A DNA stretch of 64,000 nt, taken from NCBI RefSeq assembly GCF_019331795.1, contig NZ_JAHPZL010000007.1, positions 24,889-88,888 on the forward strand, given 5' to 3'. Both the position numbers and the translations under genes were made by a program. Below the pieces are notes generated by a model. It saw nothing but the letters and a program-made list of their open reading frames with translations. It searched no databases and was not told the origin of the DNA. Positions 56,008-64,000 of this stretch are shown here, one piece after another (positions within the stretch are counted from its first letter, which is position 1; every line of letters starts with the position of its first letter). The DNA is from Austwickia sp. TVS 96-490-7B (GTDB taxonomy: Bacteria > Actinomycetota > Actinomycetes > Actinomycetales > Dermatophilaceae).

Positions 56008-58479
56008 TCACGACTGGGCCGCATCGGGAATGCCGTGTTTGACGCGGTCTTCAACTTCGGCGCGTTTGGCGTCATTAAACCGGTCCAATGTGCCCACCAA
56101 ATAGCCGGTGATCCGCCGGATCCTCTCAAAAGGCACCTGATCGGCGTCCTGACGGCCGCACCCTGGGCAGGTGTCATCAATGACACCGGTATAGCCGCAG
56201 ATCGGATCCCGATCCACTGGGTGATTAATTGATCCGTATCCGATGCCGCTATCCGCCATATGCCGCACGATCCGCTCGAAGGCGGCCGGGTTGCGCGTGG
56301 GATCCCCGTCGACTTCGACGTACGTAATGTGACCGGCGTTGGTGAGCGCATGGTAGGGCGCTTCCACCGAGATCTTCGTCGCTGCGGGAAGTGTGTAACC
56401 CACCGGCACATGGAAACCGTTGGTGTAGTAAGCCTTGTCCGTGACACCGGGAATGGTCCCAAATCGCGCCCGATCCAATCGGACGAACCGTCCTGACAGC
56501 CCCTCTGCCGGGGTGGCCAACAAAGAGAAGTTCAACTGGTGCTCCACTGCTGCTGCGTCCATCCGGTCGCGCAGATGTCGCACGATCCGCAAGCCCAATT
56601 CCTGGGCTGCAGGATCCTGACCGTGATGATGACCGGTCAGCACCGTGAGGGTCTCCGCTAGCCCGATGAACCCCAACGACAGGGTGCCGTGCTTGAGAAT
56701 CTCACCAATCTCGTCATCCGGTGACAACCCATCGCTGCCCAACCAGACACCCTGCCCCATCAGGAACGGGAAATTGCGCACCCGCTTATGCCGTTGGATT
56801 TCGAAACGTTCCAGCAGTTGAGCGATCACCAGGTCGGTCATCTCGTCCAGCAGCGCGAAGAAGGTGTCGACGTCGCCGTCGGCGCGCAACGCCAACCGGG
56901 GGAGATCCACACTGGTAAAAGACAGATTGCCCCGGCCATTGACAACCGCTTGTTTTGGGTCGTGAATATTGCCCAGCACCCTAGTGCGGCATCCCATATA
57001 AGCGATTTCTGTCTCCGGGCGATTCGGGTCGTATCCTTCGGCGTTAAACGGCGCGTCCTGGAAAGAGAAATTCGGGAAGAGACGTTGTGCGCTCACCCGG
57101 CAGGCCAGCCGGAACAGGTCATGGTTCGGGTCGTCCTCGTCGAGATTGACGCCCCGCTGCACCCGGAAGATCTGGATCGGGAAGATGGGGGTCTCGCCGT
57201 TGCCCAATCCCGATTCGGTAGCCAACAACAGCTGCTGTACCACTAGCCGCGCCTCCGGGGACGTATCAGTCCCGTAGTTGATGGAGGAAAACGGGGTCTG
57301 CGCTCCGGCTCGGGAGTTCATCGTGTTCAAGTTGTGGATGAGCGCTTCCATGGCCTGGTATGTCGCCCGCTCAGTGTCCCGGCGAGCTTCGGCGTGGGCG
57401 AAGGTCACCACCGCGTCGATATCCGGGACGGATAGCTCGGGGACCTCCCGCGCCAAAGCCTCCCGGGTGATCGCGCTCTGTACGACGGTGGGCTCCCATT
57501 GGGGGCGTACGCCTTCGGCCTGCCAGCGTTCCTGGACTGCTGCGACGACACTTTCCCACCGGCTGCGGTCTTGACTTTCCGCGGCGCACCGGCCGGTCAA
57601 CGCCCGGATCAGGTTGTCGGTGTAGGCGCGAGCATAGGTCAGGCGCACCCCATCTGCCATGGCCCGATCAAAGTCAGGGATGGATTGACCGCCGTGCTGG
57701 TCGTTCTGGTTGGACTGGATCGCGATGCACGCCAGCGCGGCATATGAGGCGATGCTACGAGGGGTGCGCAGCACACCGTGTCCAGTGGAAAAACCGCCGT
57801 TAGCAAAAAGTTTGCGCAGATCGATCTGACAGCACGTCGTGGTGAGGGTCAGGAAGTCCAGGTCATGGATGTGGATGTCACCGTCGGTGTGGGCGCGGGC
57901 ATGGGTGGGGTCCAAGACACGCAGCAGGTTGAAATGTTTGGCACCCTCCGAGCCGTATTTCAACATCGCACCCATCGCGGTGTCGGCGTCGATATTCGCG
58001 TTTTCCCGTTGGCCATCAGAGTCGGCAGCAGACAGATCGGTGATCTCCCCGAAGGTCCGCATCAGTCGCGTGTCCAGCTCACGGGCCCGCGTCCGCTCCT
58101 GCCGGAAGAGGATGTACGCCTTCGCGGCGTCTCGGTAGCCCTGCGCCATCAGGGTCGCTTCAACGATGTCCTGGACGGATTCCACGTCGGGTGGCGCTGG
58201 TGGAGCGCCATTCTGCCCGTCAGAAGGTACGGCGGGGGCGGCCGCCAATTGGTCGGCGACGATGATCGCGATCCGGTGGGCCCGCACTGTCGCGTCGGTG
58301 ATGCCGGTGGCGGTGAAGCAGCGCTGGACTGCGGCGACGATCCGGGTCAGGTCGAATGGGACGATGCGTCCGTCCCGTTTACGCACCTCGGTGGGGGTGG
58401 CTGCAACGGAGTCGGCGCTCCGACGGGGACTGCTGATCGTGGTGCGTCGATCTAGGACAACGGTGCGGTGGGACGTCAT
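56008..58479 (-). CDS. nrdD: Anaerobic (class III) ribonucleoside-triphosphate reductase
   Basis: An 823-residue glycyl-radical enzyme reducing ribonucleotides when oxygen is absent. An N-terminal ATP-cone (VRKRDGRIVPFD) gives allosteric control. The catalytic core includes the Cys in YMGCRTRV. A zinc ribbon near the C-terminus shows CGYTGVIDDTCPGC, and the radical Gly is in RITGYLVGTLDRFNDAKR. GGAGAGG precedes the ATG at 58479. Its leader holds a cobalamin riboswitch, and an NrdR-like box lies at the promoter, so transcription is probably shut when B12 is plentiful, consistent with a B12-dependent class II enzyme elsewhere. Confidence 0.95.
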   Translation of the reverse strand: MTSHRTVVLDRRTTISSPRRSADSVAATPTEVRKRDGRIVPFDLTRIVAAVQRCFTATGITDATVRAHRIAIIVADQLAAAPAVPSDGQNGAPPAPPDVESVQDIVEATLMAQGYRDAAKAYILFRQERTRARELDTRLMRTFGEITDLSAADSDGQRENANIDADTAMGAMLKYGSEGAKHFNLLRVLDPTHARAHTDGDIHIHDLDFLTLTTTCCQIDLRKLFANGGFSTGHGVLRTPRSIASYAALACIAIQSNQNDQHGGQSIPDFDRAMADGVRLTYARAYTDNLIRALTGRCAAESQDRSRWESVVAAVQERWQAEGVRPQWEPTVVQSAITREALAREVPELSVPDIDAVVTFAHAEARRDTERATYQAMEALIHNLNTMNSRAGAQTPFSSINYGTDTSPEARLVVQQLLLATESGLGNGETPIFPIQIFRVQRGVNLDEDDPNHDLFRLACRVSAQRLFPNFSFQDAPFNAEGYDPNRPETEIAYMGCRTRVLGNIHDPKQAVVNGRGNLSFTSVDLPRLALRADGDVDTFFALLDEMTDLVIAQLLERFEIQRHKRVRNFPFLMGQGVWLGSDGLSPDDEIGEILKHGTLSLGFIGLAETLTVLTGHHHGQDPAAQELGLRIVRHLRDRMDAAAVEHQLNFSLLATPAEGLSGRFVRLDRARFGTIPGVTDKAYYTNGFHVPVGYTLPAATKISVEAPYHALTNAGHITYVEVDGDPTRNPAAFERIVRHMADSGIGYGSINHPVDRDPICGYTGVIDDTCPGCGRQDADQVPFERIRRITGYLVGTLDRFNDAKRAEVEDRVKHGIPDAAQS

Positions 58480-58599
58480 ACCCTCTCCTCGCGAGCGATG
58501 CTCGGGGCAGGGCAGGGGGCGCCTGGGCACGACAAGAGACGTGTCCGCGACGGGGCCCACCCGCGAGGCCCGAACTCATCGGCCGGGGCCGTGTCGGCT

Positions 58600-58785
58600 C
58601 CGGGCGTCGGCAGGTCTTCGGACTCGGGGGCACGCCGGAATGGACCGGTTGGCCTACTGGGCGGCGCTTCCCAACCTCAAGGTCAGTGCGTGATGCCGCC
58701 GGTCGTTCCCTCTCACCGCTGCGGGGCAGTCCCGGAGTTTCACCGGGTTCCCTCTTGCCTCGTGGCACTCACCGACATACGCACG
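58600..58785 (-). promoter_or_regulatory. Cobalamin (B12) riboswitch upstream of nrdDG
   Basis: On the minus strand the leader has GAGGGAACCCGGTGAAACTC, then GGGACTGCCCCGCAGCGGTGA, and later CCGAAGACCTGCCGACG. These match the cobalamin riboswitch core (GGGAA-x-x-x-GGUGAAA-x-UCC ... GCCCCGC-x-x-C-x-GUGA ... AGACCUGCC). The 3' end lies about 120 bases before the nrdD ATG. No B12 gene is in the window. Confidence 0.9.
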
Positions 58786-58801
58786 TTTAAAGATCACTCA
58801 A

Positions 58802-58817
58802 ACGCAACATGTTGTGG
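58802..58817. promoter_or_regulatory. NrdR box-like palindrome
   Basis: ACGCAACATGTTGTGG contains the palindrome CAACATGTTG and resembles NrdR boxes (ACACWATATATWGTGT type, with CATG centres in actinobacteria). It lies just upstream of the riboswitch, where the nrdD promoter is expected. NrdR usually uses two boxes about 31 bases apart, and I see only one. Confidence 0.5.
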
Positions 58818-59009
58818 TTGATGCCGCGAACCGACACAAGGGAAGCTTAGTGGGTGCCGGAGAGTGCTTCGGCACCCGCCACGCCGAGACCTGTGTCACG
58901 GACCTTCGTCCCGAGCATGTCTCAGGGACAGGGACACCGATCGTTCGGTCTGCCAGCTCCGGTATGGTCCCGCACTGGCCGACAACCAGGGCGGGAGAAC
59001 GGAGCGACC

Positions 59010-59888
59010 ATGTTCGGGTGGGGACGCAAGAAAAAATCACAGATGACGCCGGTGATGACGACACCGGTAGGCCCGGACTTCTCCCATCCAGCCCCCGCCA
59101 CGCACCTCGTCGGGGAGGTCCTGTTTCCCACCACGCCCGCCTTCGACCAGGTGTACGCAGCCCTCACCGAACGGGTCGACGGTGAGATCACCCAGACGCA
59201 CGACGGCTATCTCCAGGTCAATGCGCCTGGCTCCACCACCATCGTCACAGTGTGCGATGGACCTCTCCCCATCCCCGATGTTGCAGCTACCTGTCATCCA
59301 CTCTTCTGGCAGCGAGGCACTGCCCCCGTGGAAGCGCACGGCGCCCACGTCCTGATCAGCACCCGATCGGCTGCTGAACCCACCGGAGCCTCAGACGAGG
59401 CAGCTGCCCGTGCCCACACCCAGGCCCTCGCCTCAGTGCATGGCATGATCGGATCGGCCATCGCCCAAATGGACGACGCCATCGCGTATTTCATGGCCTC
59501 AACCATGACCACCATGCCTGCCGACGTGTCCGTCGCTTTCACCCTCGACTGCCTGGCCAACAACACTCTCTCCGGAGAGATGTGGCGACCAGTGTGGGTC
59601 CGGCCCGCCGCACACAGCCCGGTCGACGCCACCGGCTTCCCCACCACCTGGACGGCGTACACCAGCGGACTTGCCGCATTCGGGCACGCCGAACTGCAGA
59701 TCGAATCCGCCCCCCGCACCCCCAATGAGCTCTTCGACATCCTCACCGGCATCGCGTCATATGTCTTCGACGGCGCCACCCTCTACCCCGGCGACACCAT
59801 GGGCAGCAGCCACGCGGTGAGCCACACCGTCACGGCCAGTGTGTCCCTCCTTGACGGTGTCACCCCTGCCTTGAGCATCACCATCTGA
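59010..59888 (+). CDS. DUF4261 domain protein
   Basis: A 292-residue cytoplasmic protein of unknown function. The C-terminal half has TSGLAAFGHAELQIES, and a final block ILTGIASYVFDGATLYPGDTMG, features of DUF4261. The N-terminus is Lys-rich (GWGRKKKS). GGAGCG precedes the ATG at 59010. The frame reaches 58854 without a good site. It is divergent from nrdDG and not obviously linked with it. Confidence 0.78.
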   Translation: MFGWGRKKKSQMTPVMTTPVGPDFSHPAPATHLVGEVLFPTTPAFDQVYAALTERVDGEITQTHDGYLQVNAPGSTTIVTVCDGPLPIPDVAATCHPLFWQRGTAPVEAHGAHVLISTRSAAEPTGASDEAAARAHTQALASVHGMIGSAIAQMDDAIAYFMASTMTTMPADVSVAFTLDCLANNTLSGEMWRPVWVRPAAHSPVDATGFPTTWTAYTSGLAAFGHAELQIESAPRTPNELFDILTGIASYVFDGATLYPGDTMGSSHAVSHTVTASVSLLDGVTPALSITI

Positions 59889-59973
59889 CCGTCCCCCCCC
59901 TGCAAGCCCCCACAAACCCGCCACTGGCGACACCTCGCTCCCTATGCTGGGCAGCGGGGAAAAAACCGGTAAC

Positions 59974-59999
59974 ACCGCCGCTCTCACCAGGGCGGCGGT
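59974..59999. terminator. Hairpin between DUF4261 and the DsbA-like gene
   Basis: ACCGCCGC and GCGGCGGT, perfect 8-base arms with a 10-base loop, 86 bases past the DUF4261 stop. It could be a terminator or a leader element of the next gene. Confidence 0.4.
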
Positions 60000-60020
60000 G
60001 GCGGCGTCGAGGAGTGGGCG

Positions 60021-60809
60021 ATGGCACGCACGTCAGATCAAGACCGGCAAGCAAAAATCCAGGCGGCGACACCACGGTCCCGTTCACCCTTAAAGATCAT
60101 CCTCGCTGTCGCCGTCGTCGCAGCAGTGGCACTGGGCGTCACACTCACCCTGGTCCTCACCCGCGACGACACCCCGGACCAACTCGTCGCACCCACCACC
60201 GGAACCGCGCAGATCGCGTTACCCCGCAGCGTCACCGGAGCGGAATCACCGATTATCGCCACCCACGACGGCACCCTCAACGACGGCATCCCTACATTGC
60301 AGGTCTTCGAGGACTACCAATGCCCCGTCTGTAAACAAGCCGAGGACAACTTCGGCAGCACCATCCGCGAACTCGGATCCAATGGAAAAATCAACGTCAC
60401 CTACTACGTCATGACCTTCCTGGACCGAATGCTGAAAAACGACTCCTCCATGAAAGCTGCTGGGGCAGCAGGTTGCGCTGCCGATGCGGGTCGGTTTGAA
60501 GCCTTCCACGAAAAAACCATGGCCCGTCAACCTGCTCATGAAGGTGACGGCTACACCGACGAACAACTCATCTCCGCCGCCACCGACGCTGGCATCAGCG
60601 GAGCTGCGCTCGACACGTGGAAAACATGCTTCACCGCCAAAAAGTACCACCCCTATTTCCGCAGCCTCGACACCTACGCCTTCGATAAAGCTCAGCTCAA
60701 AGGCACCCCGACGTACTACCTCAACGGCAAACAACTCGATGTGTCACCGGCGATGTCAGCTGGTGATTTCGCAAAACTCATCGAAGACGCCAGCCGCACC
60801 TCGAAGTGA
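60021..60809 (+). CDS. DsbA-like thiol-disulfide oxidoreductase, membrane-anchored
   Basis: A 262-residue protein: basic start, one membrane helix (residues ~24-46, IILAVAVVAAVALGVTLTLVL), then an extracellular thioredoxin fold with the redox pair Cys101-Pro-Val-Cys104 and cis-Pro in KGTPTYYLNG. It belongs to the DSBA/thioredoxin_4 family that forms disulfides in exported proteins. A third Cys pair (CAADAG and KTCFTAKK) may be structural. The ATG at 60021 is preceded by GGAG. Confidence 0.9.
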   Translation: MARTSDQDRQAKIQAATPRSRSPLKIILAVAVVAAVALGVTLTLVLTRDDTPDQLVAPTTGTAQIALPRSVTGAESPIIATHDGTLNDGIPTLQVFEDYQCPVCKQAEDNFGSTIRELGSNGKINVTYYVMTFLDRMLKNDSSMKAAGAAGCAADAGRFEAFHEKTMARQPAHEGDGYTDEQLISAATDAGISGAALDTWKTCFTAKKYHPYFRSLDTYAFDKAQLKGTPTYYLNGKQLDVSPAMSAGDFAKLIEDASRTSK

Positions 60810-60929
60810 CCCGTCACCCTCCGCTGAGGGGCAGCCGTGCCATGCGTGCCCCAGCAGTGCGGACAGGTCGATTGGGTACGTCGACAGTGATCCAGGCTCT
60901 GGCTGGAGCGATCAGCTCAATCCGGTGTG

Positions 60930-61835
60930 CTACTCAGCGAAACGACACGACAAGACGTCGTACATGAGTGCATACCGTGGCGTTGCCACCCGGGCCTGCG
61001 TGCCCAAACGGACGATCGCACCCACTTGGCCGTCCAGTTCGCTGGGGTGGCCATCGGCTAAATCCCGCTGCATCGACGTGGTGGAGTCAGGGGGCATCGC
61101 ATCAGTAAAAGCCAGGAGGCGCGTTGCGATGTCCTCGCTCAGCGGGACACCATGAGCGCGACCGACGCTGGCGGCCTCCTCGAACACCGCGACCAACTCG
61201 TGGCGTAATCGGGTGCGGACGGTGCCGATTGTGGCGTCGGACATGGCGCCCAAACCCCCGACCGCAGCGATATATACGGCTTTTTCCCAGAGCGCGACCC
61301 GCACGTCATCGGGGATGTCGACGGGCACCCCAGCCCCCTCGAAAGCGTCCCGGAGGGCTTGCGTCCGAGGTCGGTCCACGCCGTCCGGCTCAGCGAAAGA
61401 CACCGATCCAGGGCCACCGCGGTGCTCAATCACTCCTGGCTGAGCGATCTGCGTAAATACCTTGACGATGCACGGGATCACCCGATCCGCACCGACGATC
61501 TCCGCCACTACGGTGGGAGTCTCCACGCCGTTTTGAGTGGTGAGGACCGCAGTGTTCGGCCCGAGCAACGGCGGTAACGTCGGGAGGATTTCTGTCAGAT
61601 GTGTCGTTTTGACACACAACAACACCGCATCCACCGGACCGACCTCAGATGTGTCTTGAGTTGCTGTGACCGATGGGACATGGACGTCATCTAAGCCCAC
61701 CACGCGGATCCCATCGCGACGCAACGCTGCCAGTGTGTTGCCACGAGCCACGAAGACCACCTCATGACCTGCTGCGGCCAGTTTTACCCCGAAATAGCAA
61801 CCCAGGCCGCCTGCTCCGATCACCGCGAACCGCAT
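60930..61835 (-). CDS. panE: Ketopantoate reductase family protein
   Basis: A 301-residue NADPH-dependent oxidoreductase. The Rossmann motif is FAVIGAGGLGCYFGVKLAAAG. The mid-region LLCVKTTHL and LTTQNGVET is that of 2-dehydropantoate reductases, and the catalytic Lys is in LWEKAVYIAAV. It probably converts ketopantoate to pantoate for CoA synthesis, though many homologues act on other keto acids. GAGGAG precedes ATGs at 61838 and 61835, and the second has better spacing. Confidence 0.85.
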   Translation of the reverse strand: MRFAVIGAGGLGCYFGVKLAAAGHEVVFVARGNTLAALRRDGIRVVGLDDVHVPSVTATQDTSEVGPVDAVLLCVKTTHLTEILPTLPPLLGPNTAVLTTQNGVETPTVVAEIVGADRVIPCIVKVFTQIAQPGVIEHRGGPGSVSFAEPDGVDRPRTQALRDAFEGAGVPVDIPDDVRVALWEKAVYIAAVGGLGAMSDATIGTVRTRLRHELVAVFEEAASVGRAHGVPLSEDIATRLLAFTDAMPPDSTTSMQRDLADGHPSELDGQVGAIVRLGTQARVATPRYALMYDVLSCRFAE

Positions 61836-62098
61836 CATTGCTCTCCTCTGCTCGATGTCCCGCGAGACTACAAGCCGCGTCAAGACAACGCACACATAAG
61901 TCGTGACAAAGGATAAATCACCATCAAACCGACAAGGTTGATCATCGGATTCGGGTGCCGTGACTGTGTTGCCGGGAACGGCAAGAGATCAAAGATGCCA
62001 AGGTATCTAGACATCGGTAAGAGCGTTACGTGTCGCTGTCGGACTGACCTGGTCAGTCGACCCAAGGAGGCGCTCATCCCCTGCTATGGTCTGGTGGC
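61836..62098. other. Intergenic region left of the right-hand low-GC patch
   Basis: No credible gene. It includes the palindrome GACTGACC-T-GGTCAGTC (62042-62058) and, after it, AAGGAGG at 62064-62070, a ribosome-binding-site-like sequence without a well-placed ATG. The panE promoter must lie at its left end. Confidence 0.4.
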
Positions 62099-62311
62099 GT
62101 GAAGGCTTCGCGTCAAGATGTGATCCTCATAATAATCGTCATGTGGCTGGTCGCATCATTGACCATTTTTATTCCGGGGGTCACTCGTGTCAGGGATTCT
62201 ATCGCTGTGACGACCATCTCCTCTTCGGGTCCCCTTTAGTCGAGCGTGCTGATTTTTTCCTCGCTGGTCACCTCATGGGCAGTGGCCATCGTGATTAATG
62301 TGACTTCGTAG
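62099..62311 (+). pseudogene. Possible small two-helix membrane gene with an in-frame stop
   Basis: From a GTG at 62099 the frame encodes VKASRQDVILIIIVMWLVAS and continues TIFIPGV, a clear membrane helix, to a TAG at 62237. The same frame then reads on as SSVLIFSSLVTSWAVAIVIN, a second helix, to a TAG at 62309. The pattern suggests a 70-residue two-helix protein broken by one nonsense codon. An overlapping 70-residue frame starting ATG at 62086 is His/Arg-rich and less protein-like. Both are uncertain. Confidence 0.3.
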
Positions 62312-62550
62312 GAGTTGGATATGCAGATTGACTGCTCAAGGCAGCGGGGGAGTCGTCAGCGTCGAGACGCTATGAAGACCACTAGGTTGTGTTGAGAGTT
62401 GTGGGTGTCAGACGGGGAGGGAAATCGGGTGCTTGACTTGAATAGGTGTGGGTTCGGGTGTGCCATCCGTCTAGCTTTTAGATAAATGGTCCGCACTGAA
62501 TGGACGTTGAACTGGTAGTTCAGGCATAGTTGGATAGGGGAGGACACGAA

Positions 62551-63102
62551 ATGCTCAGGAAGCATGACAACATCCAGATGTTTTATTCCTCAAGTATGTG
62601 GACGGGTCGAGTGAAGGTGACGCTGCAGATTGGCGTGCGGACATCTATCCATCTGAAGAAAATGAGAAAAGCAGAGTGGGTTGACTATCAGAATCGTCAA
62701 GCCGAGTATCCGGTGCGACTGCCAAGAGTAAAAAATCGCACCTATTGGTGGTTCCAAGATCAGTTCTATTCTGAGAATGAGGACTTGAGTGCTTCTGAGG
62801 TCTATGCCTTGATCGTGACGCGACAGCAGCGCCAAGCGCAACGCATTGATCATGCCAAACAAATTGTCGCCATGGGATCGGCTCAACGCTCTCCTCGGTT
62901 ACGCACGGCTGTGCCCGATGATGTGAAACAGTTAGTGTGGATAAGAGACGGAGGTGCTTGCCGTCGCTGCGGTGCGACTTTTGAGCTTCAGTATGACCAT
63001 GTCATCCCGGTGTCGATGGGCGGATCAAATGCCGCAGAGAATCTGCAGATTCTCTGCGGTCCATGTAATCGCCGAAAAGGTGCCAGCATTACGGTCAGGT
63101 GA
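62551..63102 (+). CDS. HNH endonuclease family protein
   Basis: A 183-residue protein with a C-terminal HNH nuclease domain: CRRCGATFELQYDHVIPVSM, then GGSNAAENLQILCGPCNRRKG, with two Cys pairs that bind zinc and the His-Asn-His catalytic residues. The N-terminal ~110 residues, rich in Arg, Gln and aromatic residues, match no domain I know. GGGGAGG precedes the ATG. It is in AT-richer DNA with no terminase or restriction methylase beside it, so it may be a solitary homing or defence-related nuclease. Confidence 0.85.
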   Translation: MLRKHDNIQMFYSSSMWTGRVKVTLQIGVRTSIHLKKMRKAEWVDYQNRQAEYPVRLPRVKNRTYWWFQDQFYSENEDLSASEVYALIVTRQQRQAQRIDHAKQIVAMGSAQRSPRLRTAVPDDVKQLVWIRDGGACRRCGATFELQYDHVIPVSMGGSNAAENLQILCGPCNRRKGASITVR

Positions 63103-63128
63103 TCCCATGAGTCCTCATATAGATCATC

Positions 63129-63157
63129 TTGACAATGTTTCAGCTGTACGATAACTT
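63129..63157 (+). promoter_or_regulatory. Candidate promoter upstream of the GtrA gene
   Basis: TTGACA (63129-63134), 17-base spacer, TAACTT (63152-63157). The -35 is perfect and the -10 partial. Transcription would begin about 155 bases before the GtrA start. Confidence 0.4.
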
Positions 63158-63320
63158 CAGGCCAGAGTGCTGCTATCCAGGGGTAACTGCCTTTGGGGTG
63201 TCAAGAATCGGTAGTCTTCTCATGGGCCCGCTGTAAAGGTGAGGTCACATGCGCAGATCGGTTTGATCTAGTCACGCACTGCATGAGCTATTTTTATTCA
63301 CTGCTTGCTTAAGGTGCGTT

Positions 63321-63896
63321 ATGTTGCAGCAAAGAGTTACCACCGGTACGGAAAGTGTTGCAGCGAAATCACTGTCTCGGAGTTTAATTCAGCTGGTGAT
63401 GTTCGGTATTGTCGGCGCCTCTGGCGTCCTGGCAAACCTGGCGATAAGCATTGTTCTTCACCGTCTGAACGGGGGCACGGCACACGCGGGTGACGTGATT
63501 TTCAGCATATCAGATCAGCCTTACGCGGTGCGCTATCGAAACTTCGTATGGATTTCCTCATTCGTTATTGCTAATATCTGGAACTATCAATTAAATCGAG
63601 CTTTCACTTTTAAGGATTCAAAGCCGAAGTGGGTGCGGGGGTTCGTGCTTTTCCTGCTGTCGGGGACGGCGGGAATGCTGTTTGGCCTCTTGGCACAGTG
63701 GGCCATGACTCATCCCGGATCAGCTTTTTATCTTCCCAGCGAATTCTTTAATGAACGCTCTGGGTTCCGGTCGCGTGAATACTGGTCTCAGATCATTTCT
63801 ATTGGATTAGCGACGCCGATTAATTTTGTCTTTAGCAAGTATGTCACTTTTAAAGATGCATCGGACCTAGCTAACACTCCTGCCTCAGGAAACTGA
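63321..63896 (+). CDS. GtrA family membrane protein
   Basis: A 191-residue protein with four helices of the GtrA type, which is thought to move lipid-linked sugars across the membrane for cell-surface polymers. Family motifs are FGIVGASGVLANLAI in helix 1, FVIANIWNYQLNRAFTFKD after helix 2, and FVFSKYVTFKD at the end. Extra loops (residues ~48-70 and ~135-160) make it longer than the ~130-residue norm. AAGGTG precedes the ATG. No glycosyltransferase partner is in the window. AT-rich. Confidence 0.9.
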   Translation: MLQQRVTTGTESVAAKSLSRSLIQLVMFGIVGASGVLANLAISIVLHRLNGGTAHAGDVIFSISDQPYAVRYRNFVWISSFVIANIWNYQLNRAFTFKDSKPKWVRGFVLFLLSGTAGMLFGLLAQWAMTHPGSAFYLPSEFFNERSGFRSREYWSQIISIGLATPINFVFSKYVTFKDASDLANTPASGN

Positions 63897-63951
63897 CCGT
63901 ACAGAGCCGTCCTGATGAGCTGACATCAGTTGATGAATTGCAGGTCCAGGT

Positions 63952-64000
63952 GGTGCACCCGGCGCGATTCGAACGCGAGACACCTGCTTACGGAGTACCA
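63952..64000 (-). tRNA. 3' part of a class II tRNA, probably tRNA-Leu, cut by the window edge
   Basis: On the minus strand the sequence ends GTTCGAATC (T-loop), CGCG, CGGGTGC (3' acceptor strand), A, CCA at 63952. Upstream of the T-arm there is a long variable region (ACTCC-GTAAGCA-GGTGT), which means class II (Leu, Ser, or bacterial Tyr). The discriminator A and encoded CCA fit Leu. The anticodon lies beyond the window. Confidence 0.85.

Noticed and set aside
62086-62298. 70-codon frame starting ATG at 62086
   Set aside because: His/Arg-rich, with no family or helix pattern. The overlapping frame with two membrane helices is more convincing, though neither is certain.

Overview
The window is high-GC DNA with typical actinobacterial gene content: DUF3263, DUF3349, DUF3027 and DUF2530 proteins, an IdeR/DtxR regulator whose metal ligands sit at the canonical positions, a stand-alone groL, an MprAB-PepD-like regulon, a CitA-type citrate synthase and an actinobacterial-type serC. 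GTG starts and leaderless or short leaders are common. The moderate-to-high GC with several low-GC islands fits a Micrococcales actinomycete (Dermatophilaceae-like is my guess). Species assignment is inference.

Layout. 1-0.92 kb: end of an IS30-like element abutting a 5'-truncated low-GC FtsX-type permease. 1-9 kb: SGNH hydrolase and ung (coupled), a MacB/FtsX ABC exporter, DUF3263, and a FadH-like reductase with an unusual insertion. 9-14 kb: groL behind two CIRCE-like boxes, two DUF3349 proteins, a Pit phosphate transporter with a small membrane partner, and a remnant of a WXG100 gene. 14-18.5 kb: response regulator, histidine kinase and HtrA/PepD protease, plus a DUF4190 protein. 18.6-29 kb: HMG-CoA lyase, chemoreceptor, M13 peptidase, cold-shock protein with DUF3027, NCS2 purine permease, MarR, serC. 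29-33 kb: citrate synthase, a promoter-hairpin-terminator unit resembling the actinobacterial 6C small RNA, IdeR, and an NlpC/P60 hydrolase with a long structured leader. 33-39.4 kb: a fluoride-riboswitch operon (universal stress protein, CrcB, CrcB), a YhaO/YhaN-like nuclease-ATPase pair and a YqhA protein.

39.4-43.7 kb is a low-GC island: a three-gene ABC-2 exporter, a 35-codon ORF behind it, an HTH regulator coupled to a membrane protein under a 14+14 bp palindromic promoter-operator, and a four-helix membrane protein. 43.7-51.7 kb: acyl-CoA ligase, hutI and hutU on one strand, divergent hutG (with a Met-rich insertion) across an 18-bp palindrome, and nadE. 51.8-55.5 kb: a proline-rich membrane protein and a divergent MFS/LysR pair. 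55.5-58.8 kb: anaerobic ribonucleotide reductase nrdD-nrdG under a cobalamin riboswitch and an NrdR-like box. 59-61.8 kb: DUF4261, a DsbA-like oxidoreductase and a ketopantoate-reductase-like enzyme. 62-64 kb: a second low-GC patch with a probable broken small membrane gene, an HNH nuclease and a GtrA protein, ending in the 3' half of a class II tRNA (probably Leu).

The most distinctive points are regulatory RNAs and operators: the B12 riboswitch on a class III reductase, the fluoride riboswitch on a stress-protein/CrcB operon, the 6C-like RNA, the NlpC leader, and the operator-controlled low-GC island. I did not find an obvious CRISPR, prophage or known defence locus.
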